A DNA stretch of 64,000 nucleotides, taken from NCBI GenBank assembly GCA_902789555.1, contig CADAOF010000003.1, positions 62,001-126,000 of the forward strand. Reading direction: 5' to 3'. Position 1 is the first letter of the stretch, and each line of letters begins with the position of its first letter. Below are positions 35,115 to 44,279 of this stretch, in pieces. The position numbers and the translations under genes are program-made. Source of the DNA: an uncultured Lachnospiraceae bacterium (GTDB lineage: Bacteria > Bacillota > Clostridia > Lachnospirales > Lachnospiraceae). Below the pieces are notes generated by a model. That model had not been told where the DNA came from. It did not search any database and saw nothing but the letters and a program-made list of their open reading frames with translations.

Positions 35115-35564
35115 ATGAAATGCCCCTTTTGCAGCGCGGAAGATACGAAAGTTATCGATTCCCGTCCCGCCGAAGGCACGATCAGAAGACGCCGCCAGTG
35201 CGAAAAATGCGGCAAGCGCTTTACGACCTATGAACGTGTGGAAGTGATCCCGCTCATGGTGATCAAGAAGGACGGCGTGCGCGAGGAATTCGACCGCTCG
35301 AAGATCGAAAAGGGCATTTTCCGTGCCTGCCACAAGCGCCCGGTACCCGTCGACCGGATCACCGGCCTCGTGGACGATATCGAGAACGAGCTGATTGGGA
35401 GCGGAGAGAAGGAGATCCCGTCGAACGTGATCGGCGAGATGGTCATGAACAAGCTGGCGGCCCTGGACGGCGTCGCCTACGTCCGCTTTGCTTCGGTCTA
35501 CCGCGAATTCAAGGACCTGGATACTCTGCTCGAAGAGATCAACAAGCTGGCGCATAAGAAATGA
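35115..35564 (+). CDS. nrdR: Transcriptional repressor NrdR
   Basis: The protein has 149 residues. The N-terminal zinc ribbon has MKCPFCSAEDTKVIDSR and CEKCGKRFTTYER, with all four cysteines. An ATP-cone follows from about residue 48 (MVIKKDGVREEFDRSKI). NrdR binds NrdR boxes and represses ribonucleotide reductase genes according to the ATP/dATP ratio. No NrdR box was seen nearby, as expected, since no nrd gene is in the window. Confidence 0.97.
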   Translation: MKCPFCSAEDTKVIDSRPAEGTIRRRRQCEKCGKRFTTYERVEVIPLMVIKKDGVREEFDRSKIEKGIFRACHKRPVPVDRITGLVDDIENELIGSGEKEIPSNVIGEMVMNKLAALDGVAYVRFASVYREFKDLDTLLEEINKLAHKK

Positions 35565-36076
35565 ACGGCCCGCTTCACCTGTTTTATCCGACGGAATATG
35601 TCTCCGGGATCGCTGAGATCACGCCGGAGTGGCTTTCCGCGCGCGGGGCGAAAGGCGTCGTCTTTGATATCGACAACACCGTGGTCCCGCAGGACGCGCC
35701 GGCAGACGAGGCGGCAAGACGCTATTTCGAGAAACTGCACGCGGCAGGGATAAAGACCTTCGTGGTCTCAAACAATGCGGAGCCGCGGGTAAAGGCCTTT
35801 GCCGAGGCGGTCGGCTGCGGCTACTGCCATAAGGCAAAAAAGCCGTCGCGAAGAGGGTATCTCGCGGCGATCCGGGGCATGCACCTCAGACGCAGGGAAG
35901 TGGTCGTCGTGGGCGACCAGCTTTTTACGGACATCTGGGGCGCGAACCGCTCGCGCATCCGGAGCGTGCTCGTCGCACCTCTCGAACCGAAAAAAGACAC
36001 GGCCGGCGTACGCCTCAAACGGCCTTTCGAGAAGATCGTTTTCGGCTTCTGGAAAAGACGCCAAAAAAATAGTTGA
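35561..36076 (+). CDS. yqeG: YqeG-family HAD-IIIA phosphatase
   Basis: The protein has 171 residues. Motif I VFDIDNTVVPQ has the nucleophile Asp; VVSNNAEPRV is motif II, KAKKPS the Lys region, and VVVGDQLFTDIWGANR motif IV. The family is related to phosphatidylglycerophosphatase GEP4. It overlaps nrdR by four bases. The efp promoter's -35 box begins inside its stop region. Confidence 0.92.
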   Translation: MNGPLHLFYPTEYVSGIAEITPEWLSARGAKGVVFDIDNTVVPQDAPADEAARRYFEKLHAAGIKTFVVSNNAEPRVKAFAEAVGCGYCHKAKKPSRRGYLAAIRGMHLRRREVVVVGDQLFTDIWGANRSRIRSVLVAPLEPKKDTAGVRLKRPFEKIVFGFWKRRQKNS

Positions 36077-36101
36077 AATCGGCGTTTTTATCGCATATAA
36101 T
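36073..36101 (+). promoter_or_regulatory. Promoter of efp
   Basis: TTGAAA (36073-36078) and a perfect TATAAT (36096-36101) are 17 bases apart. Confidence 0.85.
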
Positions 36102-36175
36102 ATTGCAGGAAAATCAGACAACCGGCGCCGCAGGGCGCATCGAAAGAAAACCCTACAGACTTCAGGAGGAACTTT

Positions 36176-36733
36176 ATGGTATCAGCAGGTGATTTCAAGA
36201 ACGGCATTACGATCGAATATGAGGACGGCGTCTGGCAGATCATTGAATTCCAGCACGTCAAACCCGGCAAGGGCGCTGCCTTTGTCCGCACCAAACTGAA
36301 AAACATCATCAGCGGCGGCGTCGTGGAAACTTCCTTCCGCCCGACCGACCGTTTCGAAAACGCCATCATCGACCGCAAGGACATGCAGTATCTGTACAAC
36401 GACGGCGATTTCTACTACTTCATGGACAATGAGACCTTCGAACAGGTCGCGCTGACGAAAGATCAGATCGGCGACACGCTGAAGTTCGTGAAGGAAAACG
36501 AGATCTGCAAGCTCTGCTCCTACAAGGGGAACGTCTTCTCCGTGGAACCGCCTCTCTTCGTGGAACTGGAGATCACCGACACCGAACCCGGCTTCAAGGG
36601 CAACACCGCGACCGGCGCCACCAAGCCCGCCATCGTGGAGACCGGCGCGCAGATCGCCGTTCCGCTGTTCGTGAACCAGGGCGACCGCGTACGCATCGAC
36701 ACCCGTACCGGCGAATACATGCAGAGAGCGTAA
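36176..36733 (+). CDS. efp: Elongation factor P
   Basis: The protein has 185 residues, full length. Domain I carries the modifiable loop [14 protein letters not shown], with Lys at the usual position near residue 32. The C-terminal OB domain ends with [20 protein letters not shown] relieves ribosome stalling at polyproline. The start is supported by AGGAGG. The gene is monocistronic, with its own promoter and terminator. Confidence 0.97.
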   Translation: MVSAGDFKNGITIEYEDGVWQIIEFQHVKPGKGAAFVRTKLKNIISGGVVETSFRPTDRFENAIIDRKDMQYLYNDGDFYYFMDNETFEQVALTKDQIGDTLKFVKENEICKLCSYKGNVFSVEPPLFVELEITDTEPGFKGNTATGATKPAIVETGAQIAVPLFVNQGDRVRIDTRTGEYMQRA

Positions 36734-36770
36734 GATTCGCAGAGCTGCCGCAGAGACTTGCGGCGCACAA

Positions 36771-36800
36771 AAAACGGAAGGCAAATGCCTTCCGTTTTTT
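36771..36800 (+). terminator. Terminator of efp
   Basis: An A-run, the stem ACGGAAGGCA / TGCCTTCCGT, and a T-run to 36800 form a compact intrinsic terminator. Confidence 0.92.
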
Positions 36801-36808
36801 GTTTTTAT

Positions 36809-36860
36809 GTCATCCTGAGACGCGGAGCGGCGAAGGATCCTTCACTTCGCTCAGGATGAC
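36809..36860. repeat. GTCATCCTGAG-type intergenic repeat, copy 1
   Basis: A 52-base element is bounded by the inverted ends GTCATCCTGAG and CTCAGGATGAC, with GAAGGATCCTTC near its middle. A second copy with the same ends and a diverged centre is at 43231-43283. Confidence 0.8.
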
Positions 36861-36895
36861 AGGAGAGTGGGTCAGGAGAGTGTGACAAGGAATGC

Positions 36896-38068
<1,173 letters not shown>

Positions 38069-38079
38069 GCTAAGCTCCT

Positions 38080-39192
38080 TTATTTGTTTTCAAAGTCGAA
38101 ATGATACGGCAGGTTAAAGCGGTCTCTGAGACCGATGAGTTCCTTCTGGATGGATTCGCCCACCGGAACGCCCTTGTCTTTTCTGTCCTGCCAGGCTTCC
38201 CATTCCTTTTCGCCGGCGGTGTAGATGCGGTCTGCGCCAGGGGCCTTTTCGGAATTCCGGAGGCCGCGCAGGATCTCGCCGGTCGTATGCTTAAAGGTGT
38301 CCAGACCCATGAAGAATTCGGGGTTGATGACGAAGAAGAAGTGGCCGAGGCGGTACATGCGGTTCGTGCCGTCGGGGTTCTTCCCGGAAAGCTCCTTCAT
38401 GAAGGGACCGCCGCAGAGCGCCGCGGAGAGGATCTCCACGATGGTGGTGAAGCCGTAGCCCTTGTAGCCGCCGGTCGCTTCGCCGAGGCCGCCGATGGAA
38501 AGAAGAGCGCACTTACCGGCGCGCATGTCCTTTAGGATCTGGCCGGAATCGGTCATGGTGCCGCCGTCCTTTGTGACGACGAGGCCGGCAGGAGTCTCTT
38601 TGCCGCTTCTTTCGTAGAACTCGATCTTGCCGTTCTGGACGATGCTCGTCGCACAGTCGAAGTTGAAGGGGAAGTCCTCATCGGTCGGCATGGTGAAGGT
38701 GAAGGGGTTCGTTCCCATCATCGGCTCCACGCCCCAGGTCGGCGCCACGGAAGGGCGGGCGTTGGTCCCGGAAATGCCGATCATGCCGGCCTTCTCCGCC
38801 ATGGTGGTCCAGTAACCGGCGATGCCGTAGTGGGTGGAATTCATGATGGCGCCGCCGGCCATGCCGTAGACTTTCGCCTTTTCAATCAGCTTTTCCATCA
38901 TGTGATAGCTTGCCACCATGCCCATGCCGTTGTTCGCGTCCATGACGACGGTAGTGGGGGTCTCTTTCAGAATGTCGATCTTCGTGACCGGCAGCAGAGT
39001 GCCGTTGTCGATGCGGTCCAGATAGATCGGCTTAAAACGGTTGCAGCCGTGGCTTTCGATGCCGCGGCGGTCCGATTCCAGAAGCACGTCGGCGCAGATC
39101 TTCGCGTCCTCCTCCGGCACGCCGTAGGCCTTGAACACGTCGATCATGAAGTTGTTCATGAGTTCCCAGGAAACATAGGGTCTGGTTTCCAT
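38080..39192 (-). CDS. Ldh2/MDH2-family malate/L-lactate dehydrogenase
   Basis: The protein has 370 residues from the ATG at 39192 (AAGGAGG upstream). It belongs to the Ldh_2 family, which is unrelated to classical LDH. The N-terminal helix FKAYGVPEEDAKICADVLLESDRRGIESHG is typical, with the conserved His in SHG. The nucleotide-binding part contains GGAIMNSTHYGIAGYW and MMGTNPFTFTMPT. It interconverts a 2-hydroxy acid (malate, lactate or a relative) with its keto acid using NAD(P). Pairing with malic enzyme suggests malate/C4-acid metabolism. Confidence 0.9.
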   Translation of the reverse strand: METRPYVSWELMNNFMIDVFKAYGVPEEDAKICADVLLESDRRGIESHGCNRFKPIYLDRIDNGTLLPVTKIDILKETPTTVVMDANNGMGMVASYHMMEKLIEKAKVYGMAGGAIMNSTHYGIAGYWTTMAEKAGMIGISGTNARPSVAPTWGVEPMMGTNPFTFTMPTDEDFPFNFDCATSIVQNGKIEFYERSGKETPAGLVVTKDGGTMTDSGQILKDMRAGKCALLSIGGLGEATGGYKGYGFTTIVEILSAALCGGPFMKELSGKNPDGTNRMYRLGHFFFVINPEFFMGLDTFKHTTGEILRGLRNSEKAPGADRIYTAGEKEWEAWQDRKDKGVPVGESIQKELIGLRDRFNLPYHFDFENK

Positions 39193-39242
39193 TTTAACCT
39201 CCTTGAAGAAGGCAGGACGCACCTGCCTGATTTTCCGCAGAT

Positions 39243-39271
39243 ACTTTACTCCTTTTCCCGCTGCTTTTCAA
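39243..39271 (-). promoter_or_regulatory. Promoter of the Ldh2-malic enzyme operon
   Basis: On the minus strand TTGAAA (39266-39271) and TAAAGT (39243-39248) are separated by 17 bases. Confidence 0.7.
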
Positions 39272-39363
39272 GAAGGAGATGCGGAAAAAGACCTGCTTGC
39301 AGTAAAAAAACCTTCGAAAGGCGCGATTTCTTAAATTTTCGTAAATTAATAGGAAGAAAGTTC

Positions 39364-39391
39364 TTTACAGATCTTCGAAAAAGAGTAAAAT
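39364..39391 (+). promoter_or_regulatory. Promoter of the DUF975-like gene
   Basis: TTTACA (39364-39369) and TAAAAT (39386-39391) have a 16-base spacer. The rest of the 250-base divergent region is AT-rich with no further gene. Confidence 0.5.
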
Positions 39392-39442
39392 TGTTTCAGG
39401 GTCAGATGACCCGCAACCCTTATCCCGAGAGGAGAAGAAAAA

Positions 39443-40213
39443 ATGATCAAAACCATTTATCAAAGAGCGATTGCCGTTCTGATGAAGAAGCCGATCCGTC
39501 TGTGGGCCATCGGTCTTCTCGGCGCCGTGCTGGTTGGTTTTTTAAGCTTGCTTGGCGGATTCGTTCCGATCATCGGCATCATCCTGACGACGCCGGCTGA
39601 AATCGGTCTGCTGCTCGTCTATCTGCACGGCTACCGCGGCGAGGAGGTCTACTCCGCCCAACTGCTGGAAGTCTATGAGAAGAAGGATGACACCTGGAAA
39701 CGCCTCGTGATCGGCATGCTGTGGAAGGACCTGTGGGTCTTCATCTGGGCGCTGATCCCGATCGCCGGCATCGTCCTTGCCATTATCAAGTCCTATCAGT
39801 ACCGCCTGACCCCTTACATCCTGGCGCAGGAACCTGAAGTGAAGCCCACCGACGCCATCAGACTGTCCAAGGAACGCACCAAGGGCTACGTCGGCGCGAT
39901 GTTCGGCGCGGACTTCCTGCCTTACCTGGCCGTCAGCATCGTCGCCATGATCCTGGCCGCGCTTGCCCGCATCAAGTACATCGGCTGGTTGTTCGGCATC
40001 GTGCTGTTCGTCGTGGTCCTGGCCTGCGCGCTGTTCATGAGACTGTTCCTCGGCCTCGTCGGCGCAGCGTTCTATGAAGAACTGATGCACCCGACCATGC
40101 CCGCTCCCGGCGCACAGGCCGGCGGCGAGAAGGTGTTCTGCCCGCAGTGCGGTGCTGCCGTTGATAAGGGCACCGCGTTCTGCCCGAGCTGCGGCGCGAA
40201 GATCGAACAGTAA
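39443..40213 (+). CDS. DUF975-like membrane protein with C-terminal zinc ribbon
   Basis: The protein has 256 residues and about five hydrophobic segments. The middle resembles DUF975 proteins: FIWALIPIAGIVLAIIKSYQY, then LTPYILAQEP and IRLSKERTKGY. Unlike the neighbouring ribbon proteins, the zinc ribbon is at the C-terminus (FCPQCGAAV and FCPSCGAKI). DUF975 proteins have no assigned function. It is followed by a terminator. Confidence 0.78.
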   Translation: MIKTIYQRAIAVLMKKPIRLWAIGLLGAVLVGFLSLLGGFVPIIGIILTTPAEIGLLLVYLHGYRGEEVYSAQLLEVYEKKDDTWKRLVIGMLWKDLWVFIWALIPIAGIVLAIIKSYQYRLTPYILAQEPEVKPTDAIRLSKERTKGYVGAMFGADFLPYLAVSIVAMILAALARIKYIGWLFGIVLFVVVLACALFMRLFLGLVGAAFYEELMHPTMPAPGAQAGGEKVFCPQCGAAVDKGTAFCPSCGAKIEQ

Positions 40214-40255
40214 AACACCCGCTGTCACGGTGAAAACCGCGTGTGATGCATGCGG

Positions 40256-40293
40256 AAAAGAGCTGCAGGAGATCCCCTGCGGCTCTTTTTTCT
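40256..40293 (+). terminator. Terminator after the DUF975-like gene
   Basis: An AAGAGCTGCAGG-type stem pairs with CCTGCGGCTCTT across a short loop, and a T-run follows. Confidence 0.8.
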
Positions 40294-40315
40294 TGCGGCA
40301 GAGCGGCTTTGGTGC

Positions 40316-40321
40316 TATACT
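40316..40321 (+). promoter_or_regulatory. Extended -10 promoter of the esterase operon
   Basis: TATACT at 40316-40321 is preceded by TG one base upstream. The -35 (TTGCGG, 17 bases upstream) is weak. Confidence 0.55.
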
Positions 40322-40345
40322 TAATCAGTTAGAAAGGAGCTTCGT

Positions 40346-41245
40346 ATGCCGCGTATCCCAGACAGCATGATCCCCATCCTCCGCGAGAGAATGATGAAGA
40401 TGAAGCAGGCGCCCGAGCCGGATCCTGTGGAAACGGAACGGAAACTGATGAATTTTGCCGGCGCCGCGATGCGGAATCTTCTGCGGAAGGGAACAACGCG
40501 GAAAGTGATCCCGCTCGAGCACTGCAGGGCGGCGCTGCTTGTCCCGAAAACGGTTTCCTGCGAGGGTGCGGTCATGTATCTCCACGGCGGCGGCTACTGC
40601 ACCGGCGACCTGGACTATGCCAGTCTCTACGGCGAAGTCCTGGCTTCGGACACCGGCGCGGTCACCTTCTGCCCGGCTTACCGCCTGGCGCCGGAGGAAC
40701 CCTATCCGGCGGCGCTTGACGACGCACTCGAAGCTTACGAATGGATCCTGAACGCGTATCCCGGAAAGCCCGTCTCGCTGATCGGTGAGTCTGCGGGAGG
40801 CGGCCTCTGCTATGCGCTCGCCGTGAAACTGAAGGAGAAGGGGCTCCCGCTCCCGGCCGGGATCGCGGCGCTTTCGCCATGGACCGACCTTACGCTTTCC
40901 GGAGACTCCTACGTATATAACCGGGAGGCTGACCCGTCGCTGACCGCGGAAAAACTGGCCGTTTTCGCTGCCGATTACTGCGCTGGGACCGACCCTTCGG
41001 ATCCCTTCGTCTCGCCGCTTTTCGCTGACCTCCGGGGCCTTCCGGAAAGCCTGATTTTCGCGGGTGGGGACGAGATCCTTTTGGACGATGCCGTCCGGAT
41101 GAAGGCGGCACTTGAAGCTGCCGGCTGTCAGGCGGAACTGACCGTCGCAGACGGCCTGTGGCATGCGTATGTTCTGTACGGACTGAAGGCAAGAGAAGCG
41201 GATTCCGAGAGGATCCGGGACTTCTTAAGGAGCAGATCGCAATGA
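40346..41245 (+). CDS. Alpha/beta hydrolase, hormone-sensitive-lipase-type esterase
   Basis: The protein has 299 residues. The oxyanion-hole motif YLHGGGYCTGD, nucleophile elbow LIGESAGGGL and late His in LWHAYVLY define the HSL (family IV) carboxylesterases. The acid is probably the Asp in the DPFVSPL segment. The substrate would be short-chain esters. It overlaps the next gene by four bases, and the two probably act in one acyl-ester pathway. Confidence 0.9.
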   Translation: MPRIPDSMIPILRERMMKMKQAPEPDPVETERKLMNFAGAAMRNLLRKGTTRKVIPLEHCRAALLVPKTVSCEGAVMYLHGGGYCTGDLDYASLYGEVLASDTGAVTFCPAYRLAPEEPYPAALDDALEAYEWILNAYPGKPVSLIGESAGGGLCYALAVKLKEKGLPLPAGIAALSPWTDLTLSGDSYVYNREADPSLTAEKLAVFAADYCAGTDPSDPFVSPLFADLRGLPESLIFAGGDEILLDDAVRMKAALEAAGCQAELTVADGLWHAYVLYGLKAREADSERIRDFLRSRSQ

Positions 41246-42507
41246 GACCCTGGATGCGTCTTGACAATGCGGCGCTGATCTTTCCCGCGACCCAGAACAG
41301 CCGCTGGGTCAACACTTTCCGCCTTTCCGCGGACCTTGCGGAAACGGTGGATCCCGCCCTTCTCGGGCAGGCGGTGAGGGACCTGATGCCGCGCTTTCCG
41401 ACGGTATACGTCAGACTCGGCAGAGGGCTCTTCTGGTATTACCTGCAGGCGGTGGACAAGGCGCCGGACGTCATTCCCGAGTACGCCTATCCCCTGACCC
41501 ACATGAGCCGCCGCGAGCAGAAACGCTGCTGCTTCCGCGTGCTTTATCATGAAAACCGAATCGCTGTTGAGTTCTTCCACGCGATAACAGACGGGACTGG
41601 CGGTGAAATTTTCCTGAAATCCCTTGTGGCACGTTATCTTGAACTCCGTTATGGGGTACCGGTGGAAACGGTATTCGGCATCCGGGACCGGCGGGACGCA
41701 CCGACAGCCGAAGAACGCCGGGATGCTTTCCAGACTTATACCGGCGACTTCCCCATGAGCCGCCGCGAAGATACGGTCTACCGCCTTTTCGGAACGCCTG
41801 ATGCGACCGGCTTCATGCACGTCATTACGGGGATCGTCCCGACCGGCGAACTCATCCGGAAGGCAAGAGAGTACGGCGCGACGGTGACGGGCTTCCTTGC
41901 CGCAGTCATGTTGAAGACCATCATCGGCATGCAGGAAGGCCACGTCCGAAGAGAGAAGCGCCGCCCCGTCAAGGTTACGATCCCGATCAACCTCCGGAAG
42001 GTCTTCGGCGCAGATACGCTCCGCAATTTTGCCCTGGTCCTCAACATCGGCGTCGACCCGCGTCTCAAGGACTATTCGCTGGCAGACCTCTGCCGCGAGT
42101 ACCGGCACCAGATGGACCTGGAAAATACGCCGGAAAGGATGGCGGCGCGCATTGCCGCGAACGTGCTTCCCGCCCGGAACAAACTGCTGCGCATCGCCCC
42201 GCTCTTCATCAAGAACATCGCCATGCGGAGCGTCTACAACCGCTGCGGGGAACGGAAGGGCTGCATCAACATCTCGAACCTCGGCAGCATTGGCCTGCCG
42301 GAAGGGATGCGGCCTTACGTCACCCGGGTCGATTTCATGATCGGCGTGCAGCTCAGCTACCCGAACAACTGCTCGGTGGCCAGCTGCGGCGACGTCACCA
42401 CCATCAACATGATCCGGAACATCCGGGAGACCGAACTCGAGCGCCGTTTCTTTTCGGAACTCGTCCGGCTCGGGATCCCCGTGTCCGTGGAATCCAACGA
42501 TCCCTGA
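41242..42507 (+). CDS. Condensation-domain-like acyltransferase (alcohol acetyltransferase type)
   Basis: The protein has 421 residues from the ATG at 41242 (AAGGAG upstream, overlapping the esterase stop). The catalytic motif HxxxDG appears as FFHAITDGTGG near residue 113. Later TIPINLRKVFGADTLRNF and the C-terminal FMIGVQLSYPN fit the condensation/WES/PapA fold. Members move acyl groups from CoA or carrier proteins to alcohols. Co-occurrence with an esterase and a DUF6320 protein recurs in Clostridia as I recall, but the product is unknown. Confidence 0.8.
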   Translation: MRPWMRLDNAALIFPATQNSRWVNTFRLSADLAETVDPALLGQAVRDLMPRFPTVYVRLGRGLFWYYLQAVDKAPDVIPEYAYPLTHMSRREQKRCCFRVLYHENRIAVEFFHAITDGTGGEIFLKSLVARYLELRYGVPVETVFGIRDRRDAPTAEERRDAFQTYTGDFPMSRREDTVYRLFGTPDATGFMHVITGIVPTGELIRKAREYGATVTGFLAAVMLKTIIGMQEGHVRREKRRPVKVTIPINLRKVFGADTLRNFALVLNIGVDPRLKDYSLADLCREYRHQMDLENTPERMAARIAANVLPARNKLLRIAPLFIKNIAMRSVYNRCGERKGCINISNLGSIGLPEGMRPYVTRVDFMIGVQLSYPNNCSVASCGDVTTINMIRNIRETELERRFFSELVRLGIPVSVESNDP

Positions 42508-42525
42508 GCGAAAGGAGGAAGAGCC

Positions 42526-43221
42526 ATGTACTGCGTAAAATGCGGCGTGTCGCTGGAAGAAGGCGCGGCCGAATGCCCGCTCTGCGGAACGCCGGTCTGG
42601 AATCCGGAAAACAGGGAGAGGAACACGCACTACAATGCCGACCTGTACCCGGAACCTGAAAAAAGCGGGAAATATACCCTGCTCACGGTCATCACCCTGG
42701 TGATGCTCGGGACGGCACTCGGCTGCCTCATTGCCTGTCTGGCGGTCTACGAACGCATGGCCTGGTCGGGGTACGTGGTCATCGGCGAAGCGTTCCTCTA
42801 CGTGACGCTGGTGCTGCCGTTCTGGTTCAGACGCTATTATCCGGCCGTCTTCATTCCCTTAAGCTTTCTTGCGCTCGGCGGATATCTGGTATATATCAAT
42901 GCGGCAACGGGCGGACACTGGTTCCTGCCGTTCGCTTTTCCGGTGACCGGCATGACGTTCATCGTTACTTACCTCGGTACGGGGATCGCGCTGCTGCGCT
43001 TTAAGCCCCGTACGAAGCTGAGGCTCATCGGCCTTTTATTCATCCTGATCGGCGGCTTCACGATGCTGCTGGAATTCTTTCTGCATATCACCTTCAAGGT
43101 CAGGATGTTCAATTGGTCACTCTATTCCGCAGGCTTTTTCGGACTGATCGGCGCGTTCCTATTCGCCTCGTCGCTGATCAAGCCGCTGCGCCGTGCGATG
43201 TATAAGAAACTGTTCATCTGA
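42526..43221 (+). CDS. DUF6320-like zinc-ribbon membrane protein
   Basis: The protein has 231 residues. An N-terminal zinc ribbon has YCVKCGVSL and CPLCGTPVW, a tyrosine-rich linker follows (HYNADLYPEPEKSGKY), and six hydrophobic segments fill about 52-220. The layout matches what I recall as DUF6320, usually next to acyltransferase genes as here. It is possibly a partner or membrane anchor of the acyltransferase. Spacing to the preceding gene is 18 bases. Confidence 0.75.
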   Translation: MYCVKCGVSLEEGAAECPLCGTPVWNPENRERNTHYNADLYPEPEKSGKYTLLTVITLVMLGTALGCLIACLAVYERMAWSGYVVIGEAFLYVTLVLPFWFRRYYPAVFIPLSFLALGGYLVYINAATGGHWFLPFAFPVTGMTFIVTYLGTGIALLRFKPRTKLRLIGLLFILIGGFTMLLEFFLHITFKVRMFNWSLYSAGFFGLIGAFLFASSLIKPLRRAMYKKLFI

Positions 43222-43230
43222 CAGGAAAAC

Positions 43231-43283
43231 GTCATCCTGTACGGCGGGGGAAGATCCTTCGTCACTGCGCTCCTCAGGATGAC
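43231..43283. repeat. GTCATCCTGAG-type intergenic repeat, copy 2
   Basis: This has the same outer inverted ends as the element at 36809-36860 (GTCATCCTG at the left, CTCAGGATGAC at the right) and an internal AAGATCCTTCGTCACTGCGC. The centre has diverged. Confidence 0.75.
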
Positions 43284-43325
43284 AGGGAAGAGGCGCTCCT
43301 TACGGCCTCTGAAAGGAAGAGATCC

Positions 43326-44105
43326 ATGAACACACAGGAAGCATTCAGAAAAGGTCTGGAAACGATCCGCAGGCTTGCCGGGGAAAACGGCGGCGCCGTC
43401 ACGGTGTCCGAGATCCTGCAGGCTTTCCCGGGCGTTGATCTGGACGAAGATCAGATCGGCGAGATCTACGATTATCTGGAACGGGAGAACATCACGCTGA
43501 AGGACTACGTCCCGCACGACACGCGCACGCTCGACCTTTCCGGCGAAGAAGAGGAAGACGCGGAACTTTCGGAGGAGGACCGGAAGATGCTCGACTTCTA
43601 CCTGGAAGATCTGGAGGCGGTCCTGCCGCTGGCCCAGGGTGAGATCGAAGCGCTTGCGGAAAAACTGACCGGCGGCGATGAAGACGCGCGGGATGCCGCG
43701 CGCACGCGCCTTACCGAAGGAAATCTTCATTACGCGGTCATCCTCGCCCGTGAGTTTGCCGGGAAGGGCGTCCCGCTCATCGACCTCATCCAGGAGACGA
43801 ACCTCAGCCTGATGGAGAGCCTTGACGCCTACGGCGCGGGTGACGGCGACCTCGAGGATTTCCTGGAGAAAGGCGCGCGGAAGACCCTTCGGGCTCTCGT
43901 GAAGGAAGAAGAGGGCTTTGCCCGTATGCAGGAAGACATGACGAACGCCGCGAACCGCGTGCTGGAGGCGGTGAAGGAGCAGGAGGCCGCGGAAGGCCGC
44001 GCTCTTTCCGCCGAAGAACTCGCGGAGCGCCTCGGCATGCCGGTCTCCCGGGTGGAAGCGGTGCTGAAGGAATCCGCGAAGGCCATCAGGAACGCGGAGA
44101 AGTAG
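43326..44105 (+). CDS. Sigma-70-like protein lacking region 4
   Basis: The protein has 259 residues. The N-terminus resembles sigma region 1.1 (VSEILQAFPGVDLDEDQIGEIYDYLERENI). An acidic spacer follows, then a region 2.1-2.2-like stretch (LTEGNLHYAVILAREFAGKG and LIDLIQETNLSLMESLDAY). A region 3-like HTH ends the protein (LSAEELAERLGMPVSRVEAVL). The aromatic, DNA-melting part of region 2 is degenerate and region 4, which reads the -35 box, is absent. It may bind RNA polymerase without normal promoter recognition. Length is well below a primary sigma factor. No frameshift is visible. Confidence 0.75.
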   Translation: MNTQEAFRKGLETIRRLAGENGGAVTVSEILQAFPGVDLDEDQIGEIYDYLERENITLKDYVPHDTRTLDLSGEEEEDAELSEEDRKMLDFYLEDLEAVLPLAQGEIEALAEKLTGGDEDARDAARTRLTEGNLHYAVILAREFAGKGVPLIDLIQETNLSLMESLDAYGAGDGDLEDFLEKGARKTLRALVKEEEGFARMQEDMTNAANRVLEAVKEQEAAEGRALSAEELAERLGMPVSRVEAVLKESAKAIRNAEK

Positions 44106-44219
44106 GCAGGGCGTACCGCTTTCCGCGCTTTTTCGGAAGTGCTTGAATTGTTAATCGAAACGCGGACGAGACCTAAGATTCTTAAGTGCTTTCTTATATC
44201 CCGCCGCGGCGTTTTGTGC

Positions 44220-44225
44220 TAAAAT
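44220..44225 (+). promoter_or_regulatory. Extended -10 element of ppdK
   Basis: TGTGCTAAAAT contains an extended -10 (TAAAAT at 44220-44225). No good -35 is seen at 17 bases. The leader is about 50 bases and ends in AGGAGGA. Confidence 0.5.
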
Positions 44226-44279
44226 ATTCGCGTTAAAAATGTATCACATTGACTCACTATCACTTAGGAGGAATTTTAC

